A DNA stretch of 34,122 nt from Aphelidium insulamus. Its lineage: Eukaryota > Aphelidiomycota > Aphelidea > Aphelidiaceae. The stretch is taken from assembly GCA_036784855.1 (NCBI GenBank), contig JAZDSV010000094.1, positions 1 through 34,122 of the forward strand. The letters are read 5' to 3'. The notes under the pieces are model-generated. The model saw only the letters and a list, made by a program, of their open reading frames with translations. It was not told where the DNA came from and did no database searches. Numbering within the stretch: the first letter of the stretch is position 1; every line of letters begins with the position of its first letter. Positions 1 to 8,396 of this stretch are shown here, piece after piece. Position numbers and translations under genes: made by a program.

Positions 1-1006
1 GCTCTTTCACTATTGGAAGCAGTGTTTTTAAATCAGTGAACACGACATTCACATTGGCCAGGCCATTGAGGTCTTCTGGATTCAATACAGTGTTGTCAGC
101 GGACTTGTGAATCTTGACTACATCAGACTTGCCTTTTGTTGTGAACTTGGAGTTGTTTGTACTCGCAAAGATACTTTTGCGTAGTGACTGGTCTACAACT
201 GGGTACATGTGATTATTGGCGACGACATACACCAATGAAGTCAACTTGTGGCTGCGTTCAGCTGGTGCATAATGATAAAACACATTGTAGTCCATGTCCA
301 ATGCGTACAATGAAATACAGAACCGCTTACAGAAACCCGCTACTTGTTTTGTTGACACGCCTGCAGCGGCACTGGATTCGCCAAAAATTTCCAATAAAGT
401 GCGCATAGTGATACTCTCGTACGTATCGAGCAGAAACTGATAAACACAGTCATTATCAACAGCTACATTTGGCTCTGCTTTCAAATAGTGATAATTCACC
501 ACTGTGCCAAACATCCTCTCACGCTCCAATGGCTGTGGATTGCTGGGTACATTCTCAGTGGTGTATACTATGCGTTTAGTACGCGTTCGATACGCCTGCC
601 TTCTACAATATTCCTTGCTAACAGCTTCGAGATGAGATTGGACGTCAAGAAGCCCAATATCTCGTATAAAGCCACCATGGTCACGTTCCTGTTCACTATC
701 ATCACAGTGAGTAACATACGAAATATTGTAGTGAACATTGACTAAATCAATGCATGGGTCTTCCATTTCAAATCTTTTAGGAGGTGCATTGTCACCTTCC
801 CTGGTGTCTGAACGTCGGCGTTTGCGAACAATTCCCCCTTGTACATAGTAACCACCACGCTCCATTTGCTCAATGACCCGCGGAGTGGCCTTGATGAAGT
901 CGTTGCTCTTGGTGAGAATGAACCTTGCTTTGCGGCATGCGCCTGCACTCTACAATATACCGATAGATGGCTCATCGCCTGCTCTATCCAATAAAAAATA
1001 GTTCAT
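1..1006 (-). CDS. Uncharacterised protein, 5' part of a gene running off the left edge
   Basis: An ATG at 1006-1004 opens a minus-strand frame that, apart from one TAG at 952-950, stays open for about 316 further codons to the window edge. The product is soluble, with a basic patch near residue 60 (RKRRR) and a well-ordered later half containing GVSTKQVAGFCKRF, LYALDMDYNVF and VVANNHMYPV. The last element recalls large uncharacterised or DNA-polymerase-associated proteins of protist viruses and mobile elements, but that is a weak impression and no polymerase motif is visible in this portion. The start codon overlaps the TGA of the upstream gene as ATGA, which is unusual for a nuclear gene. 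The TAG lies inside an 18-nt stretch (960-943) that begins GT and ends AG and whose removal keeps the frame, so it could be a tiny intron, a nonsense mutation or a readthrough site. Long open length and protein-like composition support real coding. Confidence 0.55.
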
Positions 1007-1473
1007 GCACAGAGCGGTCTTGGCGGCGGACTTATGGCGATTTTAGTGCCAATCGCCACCGAATATTTGTAACTTGGTGATAGGTATATGTACTTTATTT
1101 TTGGACCTGAGACACGCGCGACTCGGCGAACAGGAGTATAGCATGCACCCGTGGCTTTGCTGTGCTTCGTACCCTTTGGACAACGCGCTTGCTTCGGTCC
1201 TTGCTTAACATCTTTACAGCCCTTGGCTTTGGCGTTATAACGCTGTCCAGAAGGACATGGATGCGCTGGAGGTTTGCGTACACGTGCCTTGCGGACCTTT
1301 AGAACGTATCGTCCAGTAGCCGGGTTGATGGTGTAAGCTGGGTCAGATGCTCGCTTGTTGACAATCTTGACCGTATTGACACGAGCAGCAGCCTTGGGCT
1401 TGGAAGGGACAGCGCGAGTGGAAGGTTTTACACAGACTCCCTTGGGTTGCGAACAGTTCCGACTTTCTTGCAT
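1003..1473 (-). CDS. Basic protein with 2-cysteine adaptor-type motifs
   Basis: Unbroken 156-residue frame with an ATG start at 1473. It is strongly basic and contains NPATGRYV (residues 50-57), then two Cys-bracketed units, CPSGQRYNAKAKGC (73-86) and CPKGTKHSKATGAC (98-111). The NPxTGR signature with nearby paired cysteines is characteristic of the 2-cysteine adaptor domain, a small module known mainly from nucleocytoplasmic large DNA viruses, where it is fused to peptidases or kinases or stands alone in basic proteins. No enzymatic domain is visible here. The gene abuts the next one with an ATGA overlap (1003-1006), a compact arrangement typical of viral genomes. The upstream 380 bases are AT-rich. 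It could be an endogenised viral gene or a host gene using the same motif. Assignment of the motif is fairly confident; its origin is inference. Confidence 0.6.
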   Translation of the reverse strand: MQESRNCSQPKGVCVKPSTRAVPSKPKAAARVNTVKIVNKRASDPAYTINPATGRYVLKVRKARVRKPPAHPCPSGQRYNAKAKGCKDVKQGPKQARCPKGTKHSKATGACYTPVRRVARVSGPKIKYIYLSPSYKYSVAIGTKIAISPPPRPLCA

Positions 1474-1654
1474 GGCTTGGCCAGGAGTTCTAAAATTGAT
1501 TTCCGCATTTTTTGTATTGGATAACTTTAGAGAATATTAAAATATTAAAATTAAAAGTGTATCTTCACCGCCGAGGTCCTCCATTCTCCATTCAGAAAGA
1601 TAGACGGGTACCTGTTAATGACAAGAATCACCTTGTTCAATCGGTGAAACATTG

Positions 1655-1854
1655 CCAGATGTATGAAACAGCGACCTTACATACTCTGAGACGACCTTCA
1701 TTTCCTGAATGATGTATGAGTCATTGCGAGGGTCGGTGTAAACAGTGTGCAACGGGGATTTCGTGAGTAGGCAGACCAGACGGTGGTGCATGGAATAACT
1801 GTCCGCATGAATAAGAGAGTGGGTGTATATCGTTAAAAAACATAATATTCGTAA
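1655..1854 (-). other. Short open stretch between two minus-strand genes
   Basis: A minus-strand frame continuous with the end of the zinc-binding-like gene, but separated from it by that gene's TGA at 1855, remains open for about 60 codons. It includes an internal Met and runs of protein-like composition (for example SYIIQEMKVVSEYVRS). It may be a further exon reached by splicing that I could not place, or a small separate gene. The remainder of 1474-1854 is AT-rich and promoter-like for the 2-cysteine gene, with ATATTAAAATATTAAAATT just upstream of it. Confidence 0.25.
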
Positions 1855-4109
1855 TCAATGAACATTAAGAGTCTCGTTGAATTGACGGAACTGAACCAAG
1901 TACTCCTGCATAATCAAGATAGCGACGTCCCTGTCATCGACGTCAAGCAACCCACGACGTCGTTTCTCCTCGTCGAAACTTATCCTCGTGCTGAAACAAC
2001 TTTTGCGAATACCTTTGGCATGGTTCAACCAGGTGTGGGTAGGTAGGCAGTCAATGACTCGATATTGTCCAACCTCATCCACAACTCTATGCATAATCAT
2101 GAGTCATTGTTATCATCAAATGACTAAAGTACCGGTCAGTGGAAAACTCCGATGCTGCAAACGGAATGCCCAGAATAGGGTCAATTCCACGCAACAGAAC
2201 AATATACTCTTCCAACTCCTGTAGAGTCCAGACCCGAATATCGTCAGTTATCACGCGTCGTCGTTTGGATGCAGACGCATCCGACAGTTGTTGGCGACGT
2301 TCAATGCTCTGGCTGACCCACAAGTTCTTGACCGCGCTTCTTCATTGAAGCGGATAGACGGAAGTTTTTGTCGACGTTGACCGGCCTTGTAGTCACTCCA
2401 GACTTGACGAGCCACTTCAAATTCATCGACAGAATCTTGTCCTTGACAATATCTCTCTCTTCCGGAGTCTTCTTCTTCATCATGCTGCACACGTAAGCAA
2501 TGTGTCAATATCAGGCTGACTTACGAGTTGTACCAATACTGATACTCTTTGGATGACTTGCCCAGGCTCGTCGACAGCCCTGGAGGCGAACAATTTGTCC
2601 GGTGAGAACTTAGGCATACCGTCTCACTGAAGAATTTCAGGACGGTGCCGGAGCAGGATACATCTGAAGAGCTCCATCTTGTTCTTCAATCCAGGCAAGA
2701 GTCTCTTGCACAGTTTCATCGGACCATTCGACGTGAGCATCATCCTGAAGAAAGACCGTCACGGCGCCGTATCGAATCACCGAGAGAATAAGCGAGAGCG
2801 CCCCCCTTTTAGTCGGGCATCGACGCCACGGCTCATTGTGAATGAAGCTATTGACCAGAGCGTCTACAAATGCTGAGACTTCGATTTTCTTCTTTTCTTT
2901 AGCCTAAACAAAGTGTCAGTAAAAGATATCAGATATCAAGCACCAGCCACCACCACCCAACTGATGAAAATACCGCAATCAGGCGGGTGGGTGGTGGCGA
3001 CGATGTGAGTGAGTGATAAGTTACCTTTTGAGCATTAGCAAACACCGACGACTCCATCAGTTTCTGTCGTTTCAACTCAGGCTCGGCAATGCTCTCGGCT
3101 TCCGCCTTGATTGCACGATGCTTGTCCATTTTCTACAAAAAACGGTGTCAGTCAATTAATCAAAGATATCAATAACCCGCCACCACCACCCGATTGATGA
3201 CAATACCGCAAATCAAGCGGGTGGGTGGTGGCGATGATGTGAGATAGTGATATGTACCTTGGCGTTGCGCACCTTGCGAACCTCTATGTGTTGTAGGCAG
3301 TACCAATACTCCCCGACTTGTGCCAATCCAACCGATGCCGCACAGTCAAAGCACTTCTTGCCTTCTTTCGATGCTTCCATTTTCTACAAAAAAGAGTGTC
3401 AGTAAATGTATCAAAGATATCAATAACCGCCACCACCACCCAACTGATGATAATCCCGCAAATCAGGCGGGTGGGTGGTGGCGATGATGTGAGATATGTA
3501 CCTTGGCGTTGTTCTACACAAACAGTGTCAGTCAATTAATCAAAGATATCAATAACCCGCCACCACCACCCAACTGATGATAATCCCGCAAATCAGGCAG
3601 GTGGGTGGTGGCGATGTCGTGAGATATGTACCTTGGCATTTGAGACTGGATTTTTTGCCTGAGTGTGTTCACGGCAACCATCACACTCAGCGTAGAACTT
3701 TCCATTTGGCTTCGTGGAAAACTTAACGATTACACCCTTTTTCACACATCCCTCCTGGCACTTGCTCCTGGAGCAACGTCGAATGGCTAAATCGATTAAT
3801 CCAAATTAAAAATCAGGATAAAAGATCCACCTACCAGTTGCCGCTGGTGATGATGGAGGTGAAGGTGGCAATCGATGTCCAGATGTTGCATTATAGTAGG
3901 CCGCGCCACCATCATCTACATCGTTATATCGACGCCTTCCACTACATTTCATACTTTTTGAAGAAGAGAAGGAACGGGAACCGTCGCCGGCAACATCTAT
4001 AGAGGATAAGCTCTGAGCAATCTGACCAATAGGAACTAACCCGATGAGCCACTAGAATCACCACCAGAATCACGACTTGAAACAGCACTTGTAACCAAAG
4101 GCGAAGAGT
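1855..4109 (-). CDS. Unrecognised zinc-binding-like protein, multi-exon gene carrying four introner-like introns
   Basis: I do not recognise the family. Coding exons on the minus strand are 4109-4041, 3996-3835, 3786-3632, 3513-3502, 3383-3258, 3132-3025, 2903-2644, 2608-2525, 2484-2382, 2326-2133 and 2086-1855. Every junction has GT and AG and all phases fit, giving about 500 residues without the first exon. The N-terminal part is Ser-rich. It is followed by CSRSKCQEGC...YAECDGC and CFDC...YWYC, which look like zinc-binding clusters, then a Lys/Glu-rich helix, an acidic compact region (EWSDETVQETLAWIEEQD), a Ser/Pro linker and a basic-to-acidic C-terminal half. The first six exons and their phases are the best supported. 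From 2644 downwards alternative frames exist: a stop at 2637 if no splice is used, and an ATG at 2617 opening another reading of the same exons. The first exon, probably around 4240-4470 (a protein-like frame starts with ATG at 4470), could not be joined with certainty. Confidence 0.6.
2904..3024 (-). repeat. Introner-like intron, copy 4 (most diverged)
   Basis: A 121-nt minus-strand intron beginning GTAACTTATCACTC and ending ACTTTGTTTAG. The paired arms, the loop and the TACTGACAC element are retained, but the 5' end and the GATATC region differ from the other three, so it is the oldest or most altered member. It follows an AAG codon and is phase 0. Confidence 0.8.
3133..3257 (-). repeat. 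Introner-like intron, copy 3
   Basis: A 125-nt minus-strand intron. It matches copies 1 and 2 but has a small insertion just after the donor (GTACATATCACTATCTCAC) and a few substitutions in the loop and left arm. The flanks are again AACGCCAAG upstream and AAAATGGA downstream. Phase 0. Confidence 0.85.
3384..3501 (-). repeat. Introner-like intron, copy 2
   Basis: A second 118-nt minus-strand intron, the same length as copy 1 and differing from it at only a few positions, mostly near the 3' end (CTCTTTTTTGTAG). It has the same GTACATAT 5' end and the same inverted arms. Upstream it is flanked by AACGCCAAG and downstream by AAAATGGA. Phase 0. Confidence 0.85.
3514..3631 (-). repeat. Introner-like intron, copy 1
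   Basis: A 118-nt intron on the minus strand running from GTACATATCTCAC to TGTTTGTGTAG. It shares almost its whole length with the next copy, including an inverted pair of CCACC-rich and GGTGG-rich arms around a short loop, the GATATCTTTGAT block and a TGACTGACAC branch-site-like element about 20 nt before the AG. It sits in phase 0 after an AAG codon. Confidence 0.85.
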
Positions 4110-4602
4110 CTAAAAAGTGAGTTCAAACAATATTAAAATAAAAATTGGCTTAGCGTTATCCACGGCGCAATCTTCTCGTTCAGTAATAAACTCGCGTCCA
4201 AATGCCAGGCCATTCCAGTGTCAGTTCACAAACAACCAGCCGCTACCCCCGCGGAATCACGTTCGATGCCGCAAGCGGCGATTGGTCATCGTATGGGGGC
4301 AGTAACGCAGTCTCCTTCGTGCAGCATACACTGCGGACTAGGGTGTGTTTGATAGTCGAGGGACTAGAGGGACTCCCAGCGGACAGTGTTCCGTCCAGCG
4401 TCAACCGGCACAGCTTCAGCACGCGCCCACGCGCGCACGGCATACCAGCAGACAGCCTCATGCGCTTCATCTCTGAGTTCACCTAATATGGCGTGTTAGC
4501 CGGTACTTCCACTCGGTATTCACGCTACCGAATTCATCGATTTCCAGTAGCTGATCTGCTCTTGTGTGTAGCGCGCTCGGAACATTTTGTGAGAAAGGAA
4601 AA

Positions 4603-4609
4603 TATAAAG
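4603..4609 (+). promoter_or_regulatory. TATA box of the SAP-domain gene
   Basis: TATAAAG lies 40 nt before the ATG at 4643. With the usual TATA-to-start spacing this leaves a very short leader, and it argues that the ATG at 4643 is the true start although the frame is open further upstream. Confidence 0.5.
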
Positions 4610-4642
4610 TGGCGTTCCCAGGGTTATCTCCAAACTTCAGAA

Positions 4643-5263
4643 ATGTCGACGAATCAACAAGAAGCCGCTGATGAGCCAGAAAGGGCCAGGGACGCCACCT
4701 CACACCCGCGCTTCAGCACTTTGAACGGGCACAATTATTTCGTGGCTCCCGGCGCGACATTCAGCAACAACCATTCGTTCTTCTTTGGCTGTCGCAATCC
4801 TGTCGATGTCATGGAATTCCAGCGTCAACTGGGTGACGTTTACCCGCAACAACATCAGCGACACGATGCAGCCACCACTCAGCCTGATGCAACTGCCACT
4901 GTACCAGCGAATATTGATGGCTTGTTTCGTACCGAGAATGGCAGCAACGTCTATGTCAGCCAGGGTGCTACTGTCACCAACAACCACTCGTTCTATTATG
5001 GTTATCGCAATGCCGAGGAGTTTATTCAACTCCACAACCAGCTCGCGGTTCCAGCCAATGAAGAAGTCCGCGCGCCTGCATCACAAGAGCCAGTGCGTCC
5101 GCCTCCCGCTGCCTCATCATCGTCCCAGCTGGTATCACCGACCCCGACACAGAAGCCGCAAGTACGCGTCACAGACTTGAAGACAGAGCTGTCGGCACGT
5201 GGTCTGCCAACTGGTGGTACCAAGAAGGAGTTGGAAAAGCGCTTGCAGGATAGCGAGAAATAA
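4643..5263 (+). CDS. SAP-domain protein with a duplicated N-terminal module
   Basis: Single-exon gene of 206 residues starting at the ATG just after the TATA box. Two copies of a roughly 36-residue module are visible (about residues 28-63 and 99-134), each matching the pattern VxxGATxxNNHSFxxGxRN followed by a QL-ended helix. A Pro/Ser-rich linker leads to a C-terminal SAP motif (about 176-206: VTDLKTELSARGLPTGG then a KKELEKRL helix). SAP motifs bind AT-rich or scaffold DNA, so a chromatin or nuclear role is likely. I do not recognise the repeated module. SAP proteins occur both in hosts and in large DNA viruses, so its closeness to the 2-cysteine gene is suggestive only. The stop codon overlaps an AATAAA (5259-5264), a possible polyadenylation signal. 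Confidence 0.75.
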   Translation: MSTNQQEAADEPERARDATSHPRFSTLNGHNYFVAPGATFSNNHSFFFGCRNPVDVMEFQRQLGDVYPQQHQRHDAATTQPDATATVPANIDGLFRTENGSNVYVSQGATVTNNHSFYYGYRNAEEFIQLHNQLAVPANEEVRAPASQEPVRPPPAASSSSQLVSPTPTQKPQVRVTDLKTELSARGLPTGGTKKELEKRLQDSEK

Positions 5264-5604
5264 ATCCGAGACAGTATAGGAGTTTTAGAATGAATATATG
5301 TTCCCATTTTCCGCTGTAAATAGTGCGTGGTATCCAGGCGTGTCACTAGTAAAAAGCGGGATAGAAATCCCGACAGCATTTTAGCCTAAGAGAGTAATTG
5401 GGAGACTAAAGGTGGCAGTAATAGTAGCGACTATAAAACCGGGGGCGTGTATATGGGGGGGGGGGGGGGGGGGTAAATTGTATAATGCGCAAATGGAGAC
5501 AGACCGAGGACCGCCTAAATAGCTTTGTCGCGGGATCTGTTGCTGGGTAATTAAATATGCTGTATAGAGTTTTATATACATATTTATGCACTGAACACAT
5601 TCAG
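5264..5604. other. Non-coding spacer with a 19-G run
   Basis: No gene is evident. The stretch contains TATAAAA at about 5432 and an uninterrupted run of 19 G at 5455-5473, which is able to form a G-quadruplex. A splice acceptor-like TTCAG at its end precedes the first visible exon of the TMEM135-like gene. Confidence 0.5.
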
Positions 5605-6474
5605 GTTGGCGTTGTTGATCGACGAAAAGAGTCGCCGCCCGGCTGTCATGCTGTATCTGCTTGCCCGAGCGTTGCAGAGCGGTGCATATGCAATGCAGAA
5701 GCGCGGCCTGATTCCAAACATCCCCCACGGGCCCGTACTGCTGATGGGCATTCTCAATTCGCAGATTATATACGCATTCATGTGCCGGCCAACAACACTT
5801 GCTGTAAGAATACTGCGATTCTCTGCCGCCTTAATACCGCGCAGAAATCCTACCAAAAGTGGATATACGACCTGGCGGACTTGCAGCATTATTTTGGCGC
5901 TGCCCAGGCCAAAACAGTGATGCGGTGCTTGACGCAAACTGCGAACGGAGAGACACCGAATCCGGATGTCATTGGTCCTCTGCTGGCGAAGAGTCAGGCA
6001 ATATTGGCACTTAATCAGAGTGCACATTCTGTAGAAGCATTCGAGCCACACAAGCACATCGCTTGTGCGCTAGTCCACCCTGAAACACTGCACGTTCAAT
6101 TCAACTATATGTCTAATGTTTGCTTACAAACCACCATGCAGGTCGTGCACCATGGGATCGGTCAATTACGCACAGCGAGTGTTTCCTAAAGCGTTGAAAA
6201 TGTACTTGCCACTCAACGTGGCCGTCATGATTATTTGGCGCCTGAAGCTGCTTCGCCACGAGTAAGTATATAATTCTTTCTTTTTATTCACCACGATAAT
6301 AACAACCACGACAGCCCACTTGATTTCTTGCGCCGACTTATCAAGTCATCGCTGCGTTCCAGTGCCTTCATTACCTGCTTTGCAGCGCTAGCCTGGCTGC
6401 CTCCGTGCTACTTTCGAAATATTGTTGGCCGCGAGTGGCACCCGGCGTACGTTTTGTGTCTCCTTACTTACTTG

Positions 6475-6512
<38 letters not shown>

Positions 6513-6805
6513 GATGCAGATACATGATCAATGGTTTGCTGTCTGGCACCACGGTGATGATGGAGAAGCCGCATTCGCGACGCATCGAGCTGGCCATGTA
6601 CTGCTTGCCGCGTGCACTAGAATCACTGTTCAACCTGGCCGTGCTGGACAAGTGGCTGGGTGGCCGGATCAGACGGGTACAGCACGGCGAAGTGATCTTG
6701 TTTTCACTTGCCATGGGCTGGCTGATGACAGTGTACCAGACAGAGGATGACTTGCTGCCCGACAATGTACGTCCCATATTCGCCCGCCTCTTTGGCGTGA
6801 ATTGA
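5605..6805 (+). CDS. TMEM135-like multi-pass membrane protein, 5' end missing
   Basis: Exons 5605-5803, 5845-6110, 6142-6261, 6315-6446 and 6520-6805 join in frame to about 333 residues. The first exon reads LLIDEKSRRPAVMLYLLAR and then IPHGPVLLMG. The last repeats the same design (MMEKPHSRRIELAMYCLPRA then RVQHGEVILFSLAMGWL). Such internal duplication, a C/HP motif (CALVHPETLHVQ) and a KALKMYLPLN segment fit the TMEM135 family, whose members act in peroxisomal, mitochondrial and lipid metabolism in animals. The gene must start upstream of 5605 because no ATG is in frame there. The missing part should contain the first half of the repeat. Introns are 41, 31, 53 and 73 nt; the last holds a CA microsatellite. 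Either the 5' exons are distant or they have been lost. Confidence 0.7.
6476..6510 (+). repeat. (CA)n microsatellite inside an intron
   Basis: About 17 CA units in the fourth intron of the TMEM135-like gene, immediately before the acceptor ATGATGCAG. It is a length-variable element within a 73-nt intron. Confidence 0.9.
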
Positions 6806-6850
6806 CGTATTCAACATTCAACAACAACAATATAATGGGATCTTTATACA

Positions 6851-6892
6851 TGCACACACACACATACACACACACATATATATATATACATA
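6851..6892 (+). repeat. CA/TA simple repeat upstream of TRAPPC4
   Basis: A compound run of ACACAC, then TATATATATA, in the short spacer between the TMEM135-like gene and TRAPPC4. Confidence 0.8.
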
Positions 6893-6978
6893 CGCACTCA
6901 GACACTGAGACAACGGTTGTATCACTAAGACAGCCACGATATTCGTACAGCTCTCTTCTTGGCAGCACTCGCGCCCCC

Positions 6979-7629
6979 ATGATATACTCCCTGTTCATCA
7001 TCAACAAGGCTGGCGGCCTGATATATCACACAGACTTCCCGCTGCCTGTGCCGGCGTTGGTGGCCGGCAATGCCGCGGTTGCTGACTCGCTGCCGTCACA
7101 GTCGCTCACGGCACACCCGAAACTCAGTTCCAACGAGTACTTGGTGCTGGCGGGAACCTTTCACGGGTACATAGGCAGTGTGTGTACGCACACACGCACC
7201 CACGCACTTACTCATTCACTAGCATCCACGCCATAACGAGCAAGATTGCCCCGCCAATTGCCAGTGCGGCGACCGCGGCAGACTCACTGCCCACACCGCA
7301 AGAACCCTGCTCCGGTATACAGGTGCTGGAGACGGACTCATTCCGGCTGCACTGCTACCTCACACTGACGGGTATGTGGGCGCAAATGGAGAGAGATGTC
7401 TGGAGTGGCACAGCTCCGACTCACTACCGCAGGCATAAAGTTCATCATGACTGGCGCGCCGGCCGAGTCGTCTGCCCCGCTGCTGGAGACGGCGCTGCGA
7501 CGCACCTACGACCTGTACGCCGACTACGTGATGAAGAACCCGTTCTACACGCCCGAGATGCCCATTCGCTGCGAACAGTTTGACGCACAACTGTTGCGCA
7601 CCATGAAAACCATGCAGCCAGCAGTGTAA
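6979..7629 (+). CDS. TRAPPC4: TRAPP complex subunit 4 (sybindin/Trs23 family)
   Basis: Exons 6979-7166, 7223-7371 and 7433-7629 give 177 residues. The N-terminus IYSLFIINKAGGLIYH is the typical longin-like strand pair of TRAPPC4/Trs23. Further family blocks are LSSNEYLVLAGTFHGIHAI, the block VLETDSFRLHCYLTLTGIKF and the C-terminal KNPFYTPEMPIRCEQFD. TRAPPC4 is a core subunit of the TRAPP tethering complexes that activate Rab1/Ypt1 in ER-Golgi traffic. The protein is shorter than the roughly 220-residue animal form because the PDZ-like insertion between the first strand pair and the LSSNE block is reduced, as in other protists and fungi. Splice phases reproduce conserved sequence at both junctions. 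It lies 173 bp after the TMEM135-like gene, and its promoter region contains CA/TA repeats. Confidence 0.92.
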
Positions 7630-8396
7630 TACATTGTTGGCGATTGCTTTCCCACTGGCTGTCCCGGTTGCTGCTGCCGGTGTTGGTGTTGCTGGTGGAG
7701 AGTAGTTATCGGTGGCGGCGGCGCTGTCGAGAGTAACAGGTCAAAGTCTCCGCCGGCCATCATTGACACGCGCCGCCACTCCATTGCAATGGCGGCATGC
7801 AGCGCCCAGAGCACGGTTGCCGCGACCAGCACCGTCACAACCAGCAGCGGCGATATCATCCAAGACTTGCATCTCGATGATTCCTTGTGCACGCGGTCAT
7901 GTTGCCGTTGCTGCAGCTGACATGTGAGCAGTTTGGCGCGCTCGGATTGCAGTCGGGACCTCTCGGCTCTGAGATGGTGTAGTTTCTCCTCGTCCGTGCT
8001 ACTGGCGTGTAAGGTTTCCACTAAACGCCGCGCTTCCACTAGCTACAGCGCGGCGGAGATTAGTCCTGAGCGGTGTAAGTCCACCGTACAACCTTTTGTC
8101 TGGCACTGTCCACATGCAGCACTGCTTCCACTGACGGAGTGGTAACGCGCACCAGACGGGCGGCACGTTCACACACACGACTCTTGTAGTCTTGTCTGTC
8201 TTGCGCCACTTGCCGCAGCGCCCCATCCATCCTTGACCACTCCAGTGACAGCTGTGCGTGTCAGGAGAGCTGAGTGATGTGCACACTAATCAGTACCAAC
8301 CATCTCGCCGCCTTTTTCGTCTTCACTGCACAGTGACTGGCCTGACACCCCGCCAACAGTGTCACGGACGTGGGCGCGTCCATTGACAGCTGCCAT
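7545..8396 (-). CDS. Coiled-coil protein with one C-terminal-half membrane segment
   Basis: Exons 8396-8301, 8251-8093 and 8042-7545 join in phase 0 to 250 residues. The ATG at 8396 starts a short hydrophilic segment. Residues 33-140 are charged and heptad-like (for example HLRAERSRLQSERAKLL) and should form a coiled coil. A hydrophobic segment follows (MISPLLVVTVLVAATVLWAL), then a Gln/Pro-rich tail. The plan, coiled coil plus a single late membrane anchor, suits a tethering or scaffold protein of the ER or nuclear envelope, but I do not recognise a family. The last 28 codons overlap the TRAPPC4 coding region in antisense, so the true C-terminus may be shorter through another splice. Both introns (49 and 50 nt) have good GT-AG ends. 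Confidence 0.55.

Noticed and set aside
2904-3631. CRISPR-like or tandem satellite array of about 120-nt repeats
   Set aside because: Each unit starts with GT and ends with AG on the minus strand, the spacers differ in length and form one continuous reading frame, and the host is eukaryotic.
6388-7007. Reading frames through the CA and TA repeats
   Set aside because: They consist of Cys-Val or Thr-His repeats from simple sequence and cross known exons and introns.
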